This document shows positions 1 to 12,100 of a stretch of 64,000 bases of DNA, in pieces; within the stretch, counting starts at the first letter, position 1, and each line of letters begins with the position of its first letter. The position numbers and the translations under genes are program-made. Source of the stretch: Jaapia argillacea MUCL 33604 (lineage: Eukaryota > Basidiomycota > Agaricomycetes > Jaapiales > Jaapiaceae); contig KL197709.1 of the NCBI GenBank assembly GCA_000697665.1, forward strand, positions 1,239,791 through 1,303,790, read 5' to 3'. The notes beneath the pieces are model-generated. The model did no database searches. It was given only the letters and a program-made list of their open reading frames with translations, and had not been told where the DNA came from.

Positions 1-133
1 GATCTATGCACAGATACAGAAAATATGAGTACAAGGGTGGAAAAAAGTTGAATTGGGAGCCGTACCGACTGACGTTGACTTCTTTCGAGGGACGCGTTGC
101 CCGCCTATGGAGACACTTCTGAAGTCCAATGTA

Positions 134-793
134 TTAAGGGATTGACTCCGATGGGCGAAATTTTGCAGGCCGGAGCGTCAGTGTGCTGGGAGGCGTGGAT
201 AAGGAGGGATCGTAGGGTACGGCCATGCAATCAAGGAGATCGCATCTCGCTCCTGATGCAACAGGGCTGAGATAAGTACTTGTGATGTTGACGAGGAAAG
301 GTCAGTTACGTACCATTGAAACGGTCAAATCGTTTGTCGTAATGATCATCCCGCGTCCTCGCTGACTGTCCGTCCTCCATCTCATGAGTTACTCCCTTCC
401 TTGAACTTATGTTGCGCAACCTCGACTTTCGAGTGGGAAGAGAAGATAAGGGAGTGATGGTTAGCGTGAGGATTATATCCGTTCCTAAGTGAGGTGGGGT
501 TGGAAGTTCAGCGTCAGGTGTTGGTGGATGATACGCACGTCCCAAATACCTTAGGTGCTGATCGTGAGAGATGAAGAAGGGGTTGCAAACTAATCGGATA
601 GGGAGGAATATCTTTGGCCTTGACAGTTGGCGAAGGCTGGTCATCATGTTCTGCATGAAGAAACCAGAAAGAGATATGTGATGAGTAGGGTCCAACGGTC
701 AGCCCAGTAACCTCGAGAGCTGCCCGGTCACAGTTTATCGTCGCCGGGCGTGGAAGCCGGTGCAGAGATGATGGCCGCACTGTCCATGATCAT
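134..793 (-). CDS. possible hypothetical protein (weak model)
   Basis: I do not recognise this product. On the minus strand an ATG at 793 or 787 opens a short Ser/Ala/Pro-rich start (MDSAAIISAPASTPGDDKL). A long open frame follows from about 695 down to 306, and it ends in a hydrophilic stretch (DDHYDKRFDRFNG) directly before a good donor, gtacgt. A last exon could run from about 246 to a TAA at 134. The middle of the open frame contains intron-like sequence (CTAAC boxes, pyrimidine tracts, AG), so the internal splicing is uncertain. The composition of both ends looks coding, and that is the only support. It could equally be noncoding sequence upstream of the p14 gene. Confidence 0.22.
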
Positions 794-1255
794 CACTGTA
801 AGCTCTCAACTGGGTTACATATTCTCTTGGATGTCAATAACAGACTTGGTCATCCCCGAGCAAACAGTTGGTCATCGAAGGATACTCACACCTGTATTAT
901 ATTCATGGGTTGACATTATAGAAGTTGATAATCCTGCACCAGGGCTTCAGTTAGTAGCCATGGGTGTCTAACTGGTGCATACTGAACCGCCGTACAATCT
1001 CACACCTGTGCAATTTAACATTGTCGTCGCTGATCGGTTCGACCGTCAGAGTTGTAGATTTAGCAGACGTTTGATTGGGGATGATCCTTTATAATCCTAG
1101 TTCAAAACCTCACTGTTTTCCTGATGTTCGGAGTTCAACTGCTGCCATAGAGTGTGCCACGTGGCGCCTTTGAACCAATTCTCTGCTTGACATCCCACCA
1201 ACCCGACGTAAAATATCAAGTAAACAAGGGTCGTTTGTGCCACTACCCAGCGACC

Positions 1256-1731
1256 ATGGCTCTCGCAAGACCTACGGTATGTCCCTCCCAATCTGTCATC
1301 ATCAAACTCACTGTTGACTTCGTTTGAAGACCAAGCTTCCCCCAGGTGCGAATCGCATCTTATTCGTGAAGAATCTTGACTACAACATCACCGGCGATGA
1401 CTTGTACGAGCTGTTTGGACGTTACGGCAGTATACGCCAAATACGTCTGGGAAACGAGCAGAAGACGAAAGGAACTGCTTTCGTCGTTTTCGATGATGTG
1501 ATGGATGTGAGTTCACAGTCTTTCGACCGGTACTCAAAATTTGACCCCCAGACAAAGGCCAAGAATGCATTAGATCATCTGAACGGCTTTCACTTGCAAG
1601 GGCGTTATATTGTTGTCCTTTATCATATGCCGGCGAAGCAGGATGCAGCTGCTGCCAAGGCTGACCTGGCGAAACGAGAGGAAGAGTTGGCTCAGCTGAA
1701 GAAAAAACATGATATCAAGGATGACGAATGA
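1256..1731 (+). CDS. SF3B6: SF3b subunit p14 (branch-site RRM protein)
   Basis: This is the 14-kDa SF3b protein of the U2 snRNP, which sits at the branch adenosine during spliceosome assembly. The model is join(1256..1276,1330..1506,1552..1731), 125 residues, the same size as the human protein. A single RRM spans about residues 15-90: RNP2 is RILFVKNL at 16-23 and RNP1 is KGTAFVVF at 54-61. The typical flanks LPPGANR and AKNALDHLNGF are present, and a charged Lys/Glu helix forms the C-terminus. The human tyrosine that contacts the branch adenosine (Tyr22) aligns with Phe19 here, so the aromatic side chain is kept. Intron 2 is 45 nt, a multiple of three with no stop, so its retention would add 15 residues in frame. 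FAL1 and SF3A3, also RNA-processing genes, lie within 6 kb. Confidence 0.96.
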
Positions 1732-4700
1732 TGGTGCGACTTCCATCTGCTTCGCTTCAGCTCAGCTGACACAGATTTAGGTATCCCGCGGAGTCCGTTG
1801 CTGTATTACACGCTATATGTATCATAGAGGAGTCAAAGATTGTGCGGAGTCTGAGCAAGGTTTTGGGGTTGTTGGTTTGCTGTCGCAACGTGTTCTGAAT
1901 TCTTCAATGATCTCAACGCTTTCAGGTACCACGGAATCTGAAGAGAGTTGCCGACCACAAGACAGCTCGCTCTATTTCTGCCGTTCTAGGTTTTACCTAG
2001 GTTGACCCTGGCTTCGCAACAACTCTCTTTCTACATAACTCATATGCCGATGCCCGCCGTGACCCAGTCTACCCTGTGATTATCTGCACCCATTCGACCG
2101 AACACCTTCCGCGTAAGGAAACCCTCCAACCCCACTGAAATTCCGAGATACCATGATCATATCGTACACCTTCGCAACTGTCTGCTCCCGGTTTTACCTC
2201 CCCGCCGCAATGCAATTTGGGCATTTGCCATCGATATTTGGCGCTGATATCATGTGTCAGAGCTAAAGTTATCTCCGTGAGGTCATGTCTTACAATACTG
2301 CTGAGGGTACTGGTGGCTAATCATGTTGAAAGGCACGCAGCGTTGGAGGGCGGGCAATTGAATACTTGTGGTCAGTTCCCTCCCAGAGCTTCGAGGAAGT
2401 CTAATTGCGTACTACTGCCAACACGTCTTGATGCATTGTGGTGGAACGCAGTCCAGGGGATGATTTGGACTAAATTTGCAGTTGCGGGAATCACATCTTA
2501 TCTATACCTTGGACGTCAAATAGCCACGCGTTGGGAGAACACCACCACACACCTCATCATCCGGCTTGAGGCCGAAGGCCCGTGCCATCAGTTGATGGAA
2601 GGCCCGCTCTGGAAGGTTAACTCACCAGGTTGATGGCATGGTTGCATCTGAATCATCAAGACCATCAAACGACGAAGGCCCCGGGCTCCATACAATGGAC
2701 GTACTGTAAGTAGACGTGTCTCACTCTGCCAATGGATATTAGTCAAGACTCATCCCATTGCAACAGAAATTATGTGGCTTGCCGGCGCCAGCAACACATG
2801 AAGCCTAGGAGTGATATGAATGAGTACCAGGGAAAAGGTTGATGTAGGAAGGGGAATTCTTTTGCCATTCTTATACGTTTCTAACCTGTTCCCCTTGCGC
2901 CGCGAATGCCAGCTGCTGTTTCCCCTCAAGCCCAAACGTGCCGTGGACTCGCATAATCCTCGTTCACCCGATAGGGAAACAGTTGCCATCCGGCGTGGAT
3001 CCTATGACCTGCGCGAAACAAACTCGACATTGCTATCATCATTTGTTATTCATAGAGCCTCGGATACGGTGAGAACTACCTCCGAACGGAAGGATCGTCC
3101 CTTCACAAAGCTTATCATAGGGCAAATAGGTGCCCGATAGACTTCTGACTTCCTCCATGACATCTAGATCTTCCCAGCGAGTTCTCAAAGGAAGTCTATA
3201 ATACGCCGGAGGAATAGCCCGCAGAGAATACGTCAACTGCGCGAGGCATGAGAACGCCTACCCACCGACGATATAATCGTTGGACGAGATTTAGGTACCG
3301 TGCACAGGGGTCGGCCTTGTCGGCGGATCAAGCGGCTCCAGTATCTGTGGTGCGTTAAACGTGTTATTGGAATGTCTGGATACCACATCACTTCCTCGTG
3401 CGAGGGTGATATCTCGAACCAACGTCCTCCCTATCCGTGAGTTGCGTTGCGTAAAATCTATTTCCCGGCCACATCTCCTTTCTGTTTTTTATACTACCCA
3501 ACGTTTCCCTAACTGTCCTCCCAACAGCCCGTTCTAGGCGTTCGAGGAAGAATTACATTCCTGCATTTGGGCTACCTATGTCATAGTTGCCTGAGCTCTG
3601 AGTGCCGGCGTCCACAGCCAAATCCCACCACCACCAATTTCGCATATTGTCCCTGTGTTAACCACGAGCATGCCGGCGATGGCTTCGACGATTGGACGAT
3701 ACGTTGGCGCAGGTTGGCTAGAATCCATGCCTGCAGGCAACGAGGCCCCCGTGGTCTTGGGATTCATTCATTCGGTACAGAGCTACCATTTGTCGGTATG
3801 CAGAACTCCTTTCAAAGATCAAATGGGATTAGCGCCCATATTTCCGCAGACCAATCGAATCTCGACTTTGACCGTGAATGGCTGGGCTTAGAAGTATGTC
3901 CAGCCGTGTCATGCGCGCGTTCACCGAACGGGTACGTTCTAATACCCTCGGACGATATGACGTATCCTTTGTGTGATGGGGTGGTCCGTGTCATTGTCAC
4001 TCTGCTCACGGTGCTCTACAGGTGAGGGGCATTAGCTGGGAAGTTTTGTTCAGATTTCACAGCCACGCTTCAACCGCGAACTTTCCGAGGGCCGGTCCCG
4101 CTAAACACCGTTAGCTTGAACTCGAGAGATTCTTTCTAGGGGTCAGGAATTTTCTCGCCCCCGGCGATGCTCCAGTCTCGTCCATGGACTCAGCCACGCG
4201 ACAGTCGCGTACTCGAGGACAAGGGGATTCGCCATTTGAAGTCGTCGGGATCCGGCTTATCGGATAGGGGAAGTGGTTCGGGCGGCACATATCGGTTTGA
4301 CCCTCGTCTTATTCCTCGCCGAAGGCGTCCCTTTTCCATTTCTAGACACCGTTCCCTTTGCGAAGTCCTTGACTAGCTTTACTACCCATGAGTAATGGGT
4401 CCCTTGACTCTCAGAGCTCGTTCATCCGATCCCCACACAGAATTCCTGCTTCCAGTCTTATCAAGGTTGTGTGAGGCGTGCGAAGTGCCTGTTGCCTTTG
4501 GATTTTATCCGTTTGGCAGGGTCGTGTCGGCGGTTGAACATTCTATCCTGCTTCCAAGGTTACAGCTAGTGGTGCTGATCGGTATGCTTCAGACCTCAAA
4601 AGAGGTACTTTTATTGCCTACGTCGATCACCTTGCCGTCTCACTTAGGATGGAACCTTTGGGTCGGCGGGCGCAACAGATACAGTCGTGCGAGAACTGCG

Positions 4701-5370
4701 GTATCTCTCGATTTTAGGAGGTTCCCTCGAAGAGCTTTCGGGTGATCCGAATACCTTCTCCGCGCCCGTTACCTCTACTCTTTCCAATGAACGTGTCATC
4801 AAAGTAGGGCAGTTATCCTCTCTTCTCACACGTGGTTATCAGGAAGTGCTGAGGCATCGCCTCGGTAAGCTCCTGGCCAGCCAAGCTCAGGCTTTCTTCT
4901 TGAATTCCATTGTTCTTCGCCGACAGAACTCCGCCACGTTTTCGACACGCGTAATTGGATGATGACACCGTCGAAGTCAAACTTCATGAAGGCAATCTTA
5001 GTGGCTTCGAGCTTTCGAGGGTGTGTAACCTCTCGTGGCGCACACGTTGACTCTTGGGGGCTCACTTTGCCTCCTTCAGCATAGGCTTTCTCGGTAAACT
5101 CTGTTCTTCAACAAAACCACCGCCGATTGCACGGAGTTTACAGCCGCCTTTTTGACTGGAGCCTATGGAAGGGCGATCCTGTGACGCTACAAAAAACATA
5201 TAGACCGATCGAATGCATAATAATTTACAAGGGCCGTGGGCGAGTGCCCTGGATACACAAATCCTCCGACAACACCCAGTTCCCAGTGAGACGTGTTTAC
5301 AAGCACTGCGGGTGGGTCGTCACTATCAGAAACAATTGCGAGTGTCTCGGCGGGTGCCACAGAACGGAGA
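1732..5370. other. 3.6-kb stretch without a convincing gene
   Basis: After the p14 stop and before the FAL1 stop I find no open frame that resembles a known family on either strand. There is no reverse transcriptase, transposase, terminal repeat or RNA gene that I can recognise. Open frames of up to about 150 codons occur but overlap each other in different frames without a clear winner. The only notable short element is a hairpin at about 2583-2596 (CCATCA-GT-TGATGG). Gaps elsewhere in the window are mostly 0.1-0.8 kb, so this is the longest. It may hold a fast-evolving gene, decayed sequence or regulatory DNA. Confidence 0.5.
4184..5020 (+). other. coding-like fragments, possible unresolved gene or relic
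   Basis: Several short plus-strand segments read like protein but cannot be joined by me into one model. They are a start at 4184 (MDSATRQSRTRGQGDSPFEV), a segment ending near 4390 (VPFPFLDTVPFAKSLTSF), a 91-codon frame at 4687-4962 containing ERVIKVGQLSSLLTRGYQEV and KLLASQAQAFFLNSIVLRR, and DDDTVEVKLHEGNLSGFELSR near 4959-5020 in a shifted frame. The balanced composition, with amphipathic helical stretches, is unlike the surrounding sequence. I recognise no family. It may be a lineage-specific gene with unusual splicing, or a decayed one. Confidence 0.22.
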
Positions 5371-7008
5371 TCAGATGAGTTCTGCCGCATTGACCGGCAT
5401 TTCGTCCTGAAGGTCAGTGGTGAGTGATTGGAGCCATATGAGGAAAATGGTTCATCGAAGGCTCACTATCTGCGTTCCGTAGAATTGTTCTTTATAAAGA
5501 AGGCAACATTAGAATTCTAACAACGGGTGATCATAGGACTCTTCGTACCGATATCACGCAAAATCTTCACATCATCTACAGTCACGAACTTCAAAGATCA
5601 ACCCGGTGAGTGTCACGATTTCGATAGGAGAGCAGGGAAACATACGTTGATGGCCACACCCTTCCTCCCGAAGCGTCCAGAACGACCGATCCGGTGGATA
5701 TAGTTCTCACGATTGCTATTCCAAGAAGTCAACGCCACGTTCTATGAGGACTCAGCGGCACTCACGAAGGCAGATCGTAGTTGATCACCAATGAGACCTG
5801 TTGGACGTCAATACCTCGGGCCCAAACATCCGTTGTGATGAGAACACGCCTATTTTGAGGGTGATAAAGGTTATGATATCTCCATGTAGAGTTCACCCGT
5901 TGAACGGACTTACGATGTGCCAGCACGAAACTCGGCCATGATAGCGTCCCTTTCTTTCTGGGGCATCTCCCCGTGCATCGAAGATACAGTGAAATTTGCT
6001 GCCCGCATTTTCTCCGTCAACCAATCCACCTACGAAGACAAGACAGAATAAGAATGTGACGACACCGGTGTTGTGAAAATGACTCACTTTTCGCCGTGTA
6101 TTACAAAAAATAACGGCTTGCGTGATGGTTAGAGTATCGTATAGGTCGCATAGTGTGTCGAATTTCCAATCCTCTTTCTCCACTGCGACGAAGAACTGTT
6201 TGATACCCTCGAGAGTTAACTCGTCACGTTTCACAAGGATACGAATGGGGTCCGTCATGAACTTCGTGGTCATTTCCAACACATCGTAAGGCAAGGTCGC
6301 ACTGAGGAGTACGACCTGCGTTGCTGGTGGTAGGTACCGATAGACGTCGTAGATTTGATCTTTGAAACCCTTGTTGAGGAGTTCATCGGCTTCGTCAAGG
6401 ACCAACATTTTGATATTGCGTGTCCGGAGACACCGCCTCCGAATCATATCGAACACGCGACCTGGCGTCCCCGAGACTACGTGCTGACCATATTCCAACT
6501 TCCTGATATCCTCCCCGATTGATGTACCACCAATGCAGGCATGACACTGGACGTTCATGTAATCACCAAGCGCAAGGACGACGGACTGGATCTGTGTTGC
6601 CAGTTCGCGCGTGGGGGACAGCACCAGAGCTTGTGTCTCCCTGACGTTGACGTCGATGGATTGAAGAATTGAGATGGAAAAGGTTGCCGTTTTACCGGTA
6701 CCGGACTGGGCTTGCGCGATGACATCCCGACCTTGCATGATGGGTTGGATTGCGCGCTGCTGAATAGCAGAGGGCTTCTCAAAGTCTACAAGCAAGTTAG
6801 ATACATCACAATTTAACGTTTCAAGACGAACTGTAAGCATAGATGCCTCGCAGCAGGGGCTCCTTCAGGCCCAAATCATCGAAAGTTGAGATGACAGAGA
6901 CAGCTTCTGAGGACTCGAAAACGAGTTTCTATGGTAACAAGATCAGACCCAGTCAGATTCAAGAACAAGGAGGGGACGTACTTCATCTCCAACGTTAAGG
7001 CCAGCCAT
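5371..7008 (-). CDS. FAL1: eIF4A3/FAL1-type DEAD-box RNA helicase
   Basis: ATP-dependent RNA helicase of the eIF4A3 group, the core of the exon junction complex in fungi and animals and a pre-rRNA processing factor in yeast. The model is complement join(5371..5406,5467..5489,5549..5588,5646..5715,5766..5849,5914..6029,6088..6785,6832..6928,6982..7008), nine exons, 396 residues, the usual length. Motifs in order are the Q-motif region ([12 protein letters not shown]), Walker A AQSGTGKT (67-74), PTRELA, TPGR, DEAD, SAT, ARGID and HRIGRSGR. The family tail [19 protein letters not shown] closes the protein, which separates it from eIF4A itself. The last exons are very short (36, 23 and 40 nt). 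It is divergent from SF3A3 across 143 bp. Confidence 0.96.
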
Positions 7009-7151
7009 GATAGATGCAGTGAAGGATGCCAGGTAATGGTGAAATGTGAAAATGCACAAGTTCGGTTCGTCGGAGTTTGAAACGCCACTCCCTCCGTTCA
7101 TACAGCAACACTAACCAAGTTGCACTCAGCTTTCCCTCATTTTCGGTCATT
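7009..7151. promoter_or_regulatory. short divergent promoter FAL1/SF3A3
   Basis: Only 143 bp separate the start codons of the FAL1 helicase (minus) and SF3a60 (plus), so both 5' leaders and core promoters must lie here. No TATA box is evident. A pyrimidine-rich patch lies close to the SF3A3 start. Shared control of two splicing-linked genes is an inference from the arrangement. Confidence 0.6.
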
Positions 7152-9053
7152 ATGGACTCAGTTCTCGAAGTACAGCGACAAACTCACGAAGAAATCGAGC
7201 GATATGAGCGCGCCCTCTACCAGCTTCTCTCTCATCCTCAAACCGCTCACCAGCAGCGACTCCAGAATGAGCATAAAGCATCGCAGATTCTCGACCGTAT
7301 TTCTTCGCGAGTTATGAGCTTGAATAGCTTGTACGAAGATCAAGATACTCGACAGGCAGAGATTGACCTTTTGGCACCTCCGGCGAACCAGGATGACTTG
7401 TCTGAATTTTATTCGCGGTTGGTGAAGATTCAGGAGCACCATGCCAAGTATCCTGATTCTGTCGCAGGGGGTTTTGAGCTCGAGCTCGCTGCTTTCTTAG
7501 AAGCTGGGCAAGAGGAAGCGGAAGACGAAGAGGAACAGGAAGATCGTACGCCCAATTCCCCTCACCTCTGGCCATACTGAACTTTTTTTCTTAATTTATA
7601 GCCGTTGCGCTGCTCTTCTCTGGCGAAGAATCTTACGGCAAATATCTTGACTTGTACGCCAACCATACTGCGTATAATAATCTTAAGCACATTGGCAAGC
7701 GACTCGGTTATCTTCAGTACTTGGACGCACTTCTTGCTGCATCGGAGGGCCCGATACACTCTGAGCTCCCACGTCCGACGCGACAATCCCGTGATTACGA
7801 GCTGTGGGTTCCTTGTAGCTATACCTCATTGGAACTCCTCACTGATATACCCCGCAGATATATCAAAGCCCTTCACTCGTACCTGTTGTCATTTTTGAAA
7901 CGTTCGCAGCCACTCGCCGATGTCGATTCACAGCAGGAGCAAGCCCACGCGGAGTTCCAGAAAAAATGGGAGGCCGGGGAAGTCGAAGATTGGGAACCGC
8001 CCACCAGCGTTAAAGTTACCGTAGACAGCAACGGCCCAGAAAGTGGTATCTGGTGTTCTGCATGTAAGTTAAGTCTCAAGTTAATCCACGAGGACCTCTC
8101 ACATTGTGTCATTGTTGGCCAGGTCAAAAACATTACACAAAGCAAACCGTTTATGATGCCCACTTGACGTCTAAACGCCACCTGAAGGCAACGTCGAAAC
8201 AGGCCACTGCGGGAGTACCCCCTGCAAATCCCAACGGTCCTCCTACCGACTCCATGCCTCCCCCATCGGCCTTACCTGATAAAAGGTCGAAATACTTCAC
8301 AGCCGCTCTCCACACTCACCTGTCTACTGCCCTCCTCAATCTCCTCCTCCCGACTCTTAATGACACGAAATCCAATGTGGAGCGTAGATTCTCGCTCACG
8401 GCCCGCGAACGTGAACAAGAATTGGTGGAACAATCCAAGCCACCTCCGCCACCACCGACGGCCAAAGGCGACGGCGAAGAGGAGGAGGAAGAGGAACGTA
8501 TTTACAACCCTCTCAAGCTTCCATTGGGATGGGACGGGAAACCTATTCCATACTGGTTATACAAATTGCATGGTCTTGGCGTAGAATATCGATGTGAGAT
8601 ATGTTCGGACCATGTTTACATGGGGAGGTGAGTCGGTTTTCTTCATCTCAACCCCGATCTGTCGCTAAGGTTCCTTGTCTCCGCAGGAAAAACTTCGAGA
8701 GACACTTTCAGGTAATCCATATATAAGCATCGAATGACCTCCACTGAAGGACAACTGACCTCCTCTTCAAACAGGAATCGCGACATGCTTTCGGGATGCG
8801 GGCTTTAGGACTTCCAAACACCAAGCATTTCCACGAAATCATCCGCATCGAAGATGCCCTCGCTTGTGCGTTGTTTCGAAACAAATTTACCCCTGTACTG
8901 AGACTCATATTTACCTCAGTGGCTGAGCGCTTGAAAAGAGAGGGACGCCACGAAATCTTTGAGCAAGAAACTATGGAAGAGCTCGAGGACGACGAGGGGA
9001 ACGTTTACAACCGCAAGACGTACGAGGACTTGAAGAAGCAAGGGCTGATTTAA
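7152..9053 (+). CDS. SF3A3: splicing factor SF3a60 (Prp9 family)
   Basis: Subunit 3 of SF3a, which binds the U2 snRNP and is needed for prespliceosome formation. The model is join(7152..7545,7602..7803,7858..8063,8123..8627,8687..8711,8775..9053), 536 residues, close to the human 501. The N-terminal helical region ([17 protein letters not shown]) is followed by the conserved block [14 protein letters not shown]. Next comes a first zinc finger ([20 protein letters not shown] with SKRHLK) and a C-terminal C2H2 finger (CEIC...FERHFQESRH) ending in [13 protein letters not shown]. The C-terminal finger is split by a 25-nt exon. An acidic run at the end of exon 1 and a proline/acidic insert near residue 350-400 are fungal additions. 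Confidence 0.96.
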
Positions 9054-9180
9054 CTGCAGACCTGAGTATATGCTTCTTGTGGCATGGGCTGTGGAATGTC
9101 TGGTACGACATTCGTATGTATTTCGTGGTAAAAGATGCGTATATGTTGCAATGACATGGAGACAAGGTGAGAATACATAT

Positions 9181-12100
9181 TCATCCTGCCTCCGTGACGG
9201 TCGGCTTTGTTGTCCTCGGAGGCGGGGGTGGCGGGGGCGGTTTCCTTGGTATGCTCTGCGTAGGGGCGATAGGCGTTTGCAGTGATAAGGCATTGGCATA
9301 TAGCTCTTCATCGGATGTAGATGGTGACGACGCCAATGAATCATCCGGAGAGTCAAAGGGATTGGAGGACCGCTGCCGTCCTTCGATGGCGGATTCAGGA
9401 ATGAGTATGGGGAAGACTCCGTTGGGGTGCCCTGAAGGAGAGTCGTCAGGAGAGATTCATTTGAAGAACAGTCTCATACCTGGCCCATCCCACCAAGCAG
9501 ATTCGTCAGAGCTAGGAGGAGGCACTGGATGCAAGTCAGCGGGTGCTAGTCTCGAGATATGGCACTTACAGTCGGCTTGACCGGAGTGGAAGGTCAGAGC
9601 GGCTAGTTTTTCGTCCAGTTTTTCTCCCGGGGCCGTCGACCTCACATTTTCCATGAGCAAACGGGAAAGTGCAGCCTTCTTCTCTGTATTGATGCTACGA
9701 ACGCTGGCTCGGAATAATGCAAATACTGAGGTGAACAGTCAGCTAGGCGGTTCAGGGCACCCTGTGATTTACACACCTGGACGATGATCTGAGCTGCGCA
9801 GCTCCGCTCTGGAGTAAACTGTGAGATCTAGCTGAGTGCCGCGGTATAGTACCCGATCTAACAGTATGATTAGAGGATCAACCGATTATATGAGGATAAT
9901 CTCACCTGTCCAGGCAGGTATCCGCATCTTTTCACTGGTGTCGTAATTGTCCGTTCCCAAATCATATCGATACGTGGGGGCGAACAGGATAGGGCCCTCG
10001 TCGTAGTTAATGAATGCAGCTCCTGCGTCGACAGCTTGCTTGAGCTGCAACTATATAAACACACTGTGATCTAGCCCATTAGACGAAGGGCTTACCTGAT
10101 CAGCAGCCAGCAACCCATCGAGATCTGACAGAGCTAGCGTTCGGACAGTTTCGTTATCCAAGTCGATTCGATAGTTGGTATCGGCAAGCCAAATGATATT
10201 ACTGAAGACCGCGGGTCAATGGTTGCGATTTCGTGAGAACTCAGAGACTTACTCGTGGCTGTCAATAGTCTTTCCCTTCAGAAATTGAAGACCATCGACT
10301 ATGGTCCAATAGTCTGCGTTACGCTCTTGAACATTTGCATGTCCCGCGGCAAGATGGGCTGTGAGAAAGCAGAAGCTTGTATCATAATACTCGAGCCTTA
10401 TCCCTACTGCCCCCTTGTTTCCAGACATTCCCCTCAATCCTGTCTGGAGATACTTGAGATCAATTCCGGCGTGAACACGCTAGGCTCACCTTTCGCGAAG
10501 TTGCTTCAACGTTGCGGATGACCGAGGTCAACTCGGCCCTCACTAAGACCATCAAGGCGGTTCCCACTAACTATCGAGGCACCGTCTCATGAGAGTTGTT
10601 CACATGTGAGAAGGGAAAATATACCTGTTCGGTCCGCAGCATGACATACTCAGCCTTCTTGTTCGGTCTTCTTGCGAGAGTGTCCATGATCTTAGATTCC
10701 CAGATTCGCCTGCACTAGATTATTTACCATTGCGAAGGCGACAAATCAGATGCTGACCTCTTTTCCGGATCAGTTTGCAAGATTTGCTGAGCAGTGAGGG
10801 GTACTATTTCTTGGAACCCAAGGACAAAGATATCTGGGCTGTGAATGATTAGTAGCGGCAGGCTCAGTAAACGCGATAGCTTACTCAGGGACACCTGGCG
10901 ATAAAGAGGATATGAGAAATATTTTCTACATCATTTCCGTCAGTCACTTACTAGATCGGGGGAAGAGCCAAGGTAACAACGATTCTCCTGAGGGAGGCTA
11001 CATAGCACATAGTGAGTGTCGGCTCTAGGAAACCATGAAAAACGTACCCTGCCATTGAGATTCCAAGTACCAACGAAGATAGTGATTTGTTTCACCGAGG
11101 AGTATTCTGATATGCTGTGGATCGCTGGTCAGTGGAGATGGCTAGATAACATGACATGAGCTTACCGTTGGTCCAGGGCAGCTCGCACAGAATCATGGAT
11201 GGGATCGAATATCGTCACAGGTCGCTGATTACTGAGATTGCCCTGAAACATGGCTCAAACCTCGTCTCTTGCAATCAAAATCACTGATCGACGGACCAGA
11301 AACATGTCAATCGCAATCTGTTTGTTCTTGTCTTGAAAGTTGTTGATGTATGCTCTCGAAACACTCTTGGTGGCATCGGAGAGTACACCTGTACTCTGTT
11401 TAGCAGCTGTTAGTAACAGAAAAATATTAAGCGTACCAGCCAGGGTCCGCTTTCCACTCCGAGTAAAGCTGGTATTCAGAGCGCCTGTCCCAGCATAAAT
11501 GCGAGACAGAGCGTCGCCATTCTCTGCCCAGACTTCGCGATGATATGACCACAATGGTATGGAGCTGACCCATTCCCGACGAACGAGGATGAGGTATTGT
11601 TCAAGCATGGTCCTGGACAAGATATCCTGAACGAAGTTTGTGCGATCTAGGCTGTACGTATGGATGAGAGATAGTTGGACTCTAGATCACTGAAACGGCT
11701 GACCAGTCTAAGCAATTCGTTCGGAATACCCCCTTTTGCTCGGTAATCAACTCGTCGGATGTGGCATCGCACATCGTAAACCCGAACCTGTCGATGTTGT
11801 CGGTGATATTTTCAAGACGACTGAGAGTACGTGAGGAAAGCCGCGAAGTGAGAAAAAGGGAGCAGCCATACCGAATATCGCGAATAATGCTATCGTGACC
11901 ACCAATTCGCACAGCATTGTGAAAATCGAAGTGGGTGATCCCCACGTCCTCGCCGAAGACGTTACGAGCGGCTTGTATGTGCCTATCATAAGCCGAGGTC
12001 AAAATTGCCTCGTTCTCCTTGGTCCCAAGAAGATTGATGGCGTGGGTAGACCCGTATTCTTCAGTAAGTTGGGCAAAATGGCGCTCAAATGCAGGCTGCG

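Noticed and set aside
3567-4025. 152-codon plus-strand frame as a gene
   Set aside because: A competing frame overlaps it, composition is irregular with many Cys and Arg, and no family resemblance or splice support was found.
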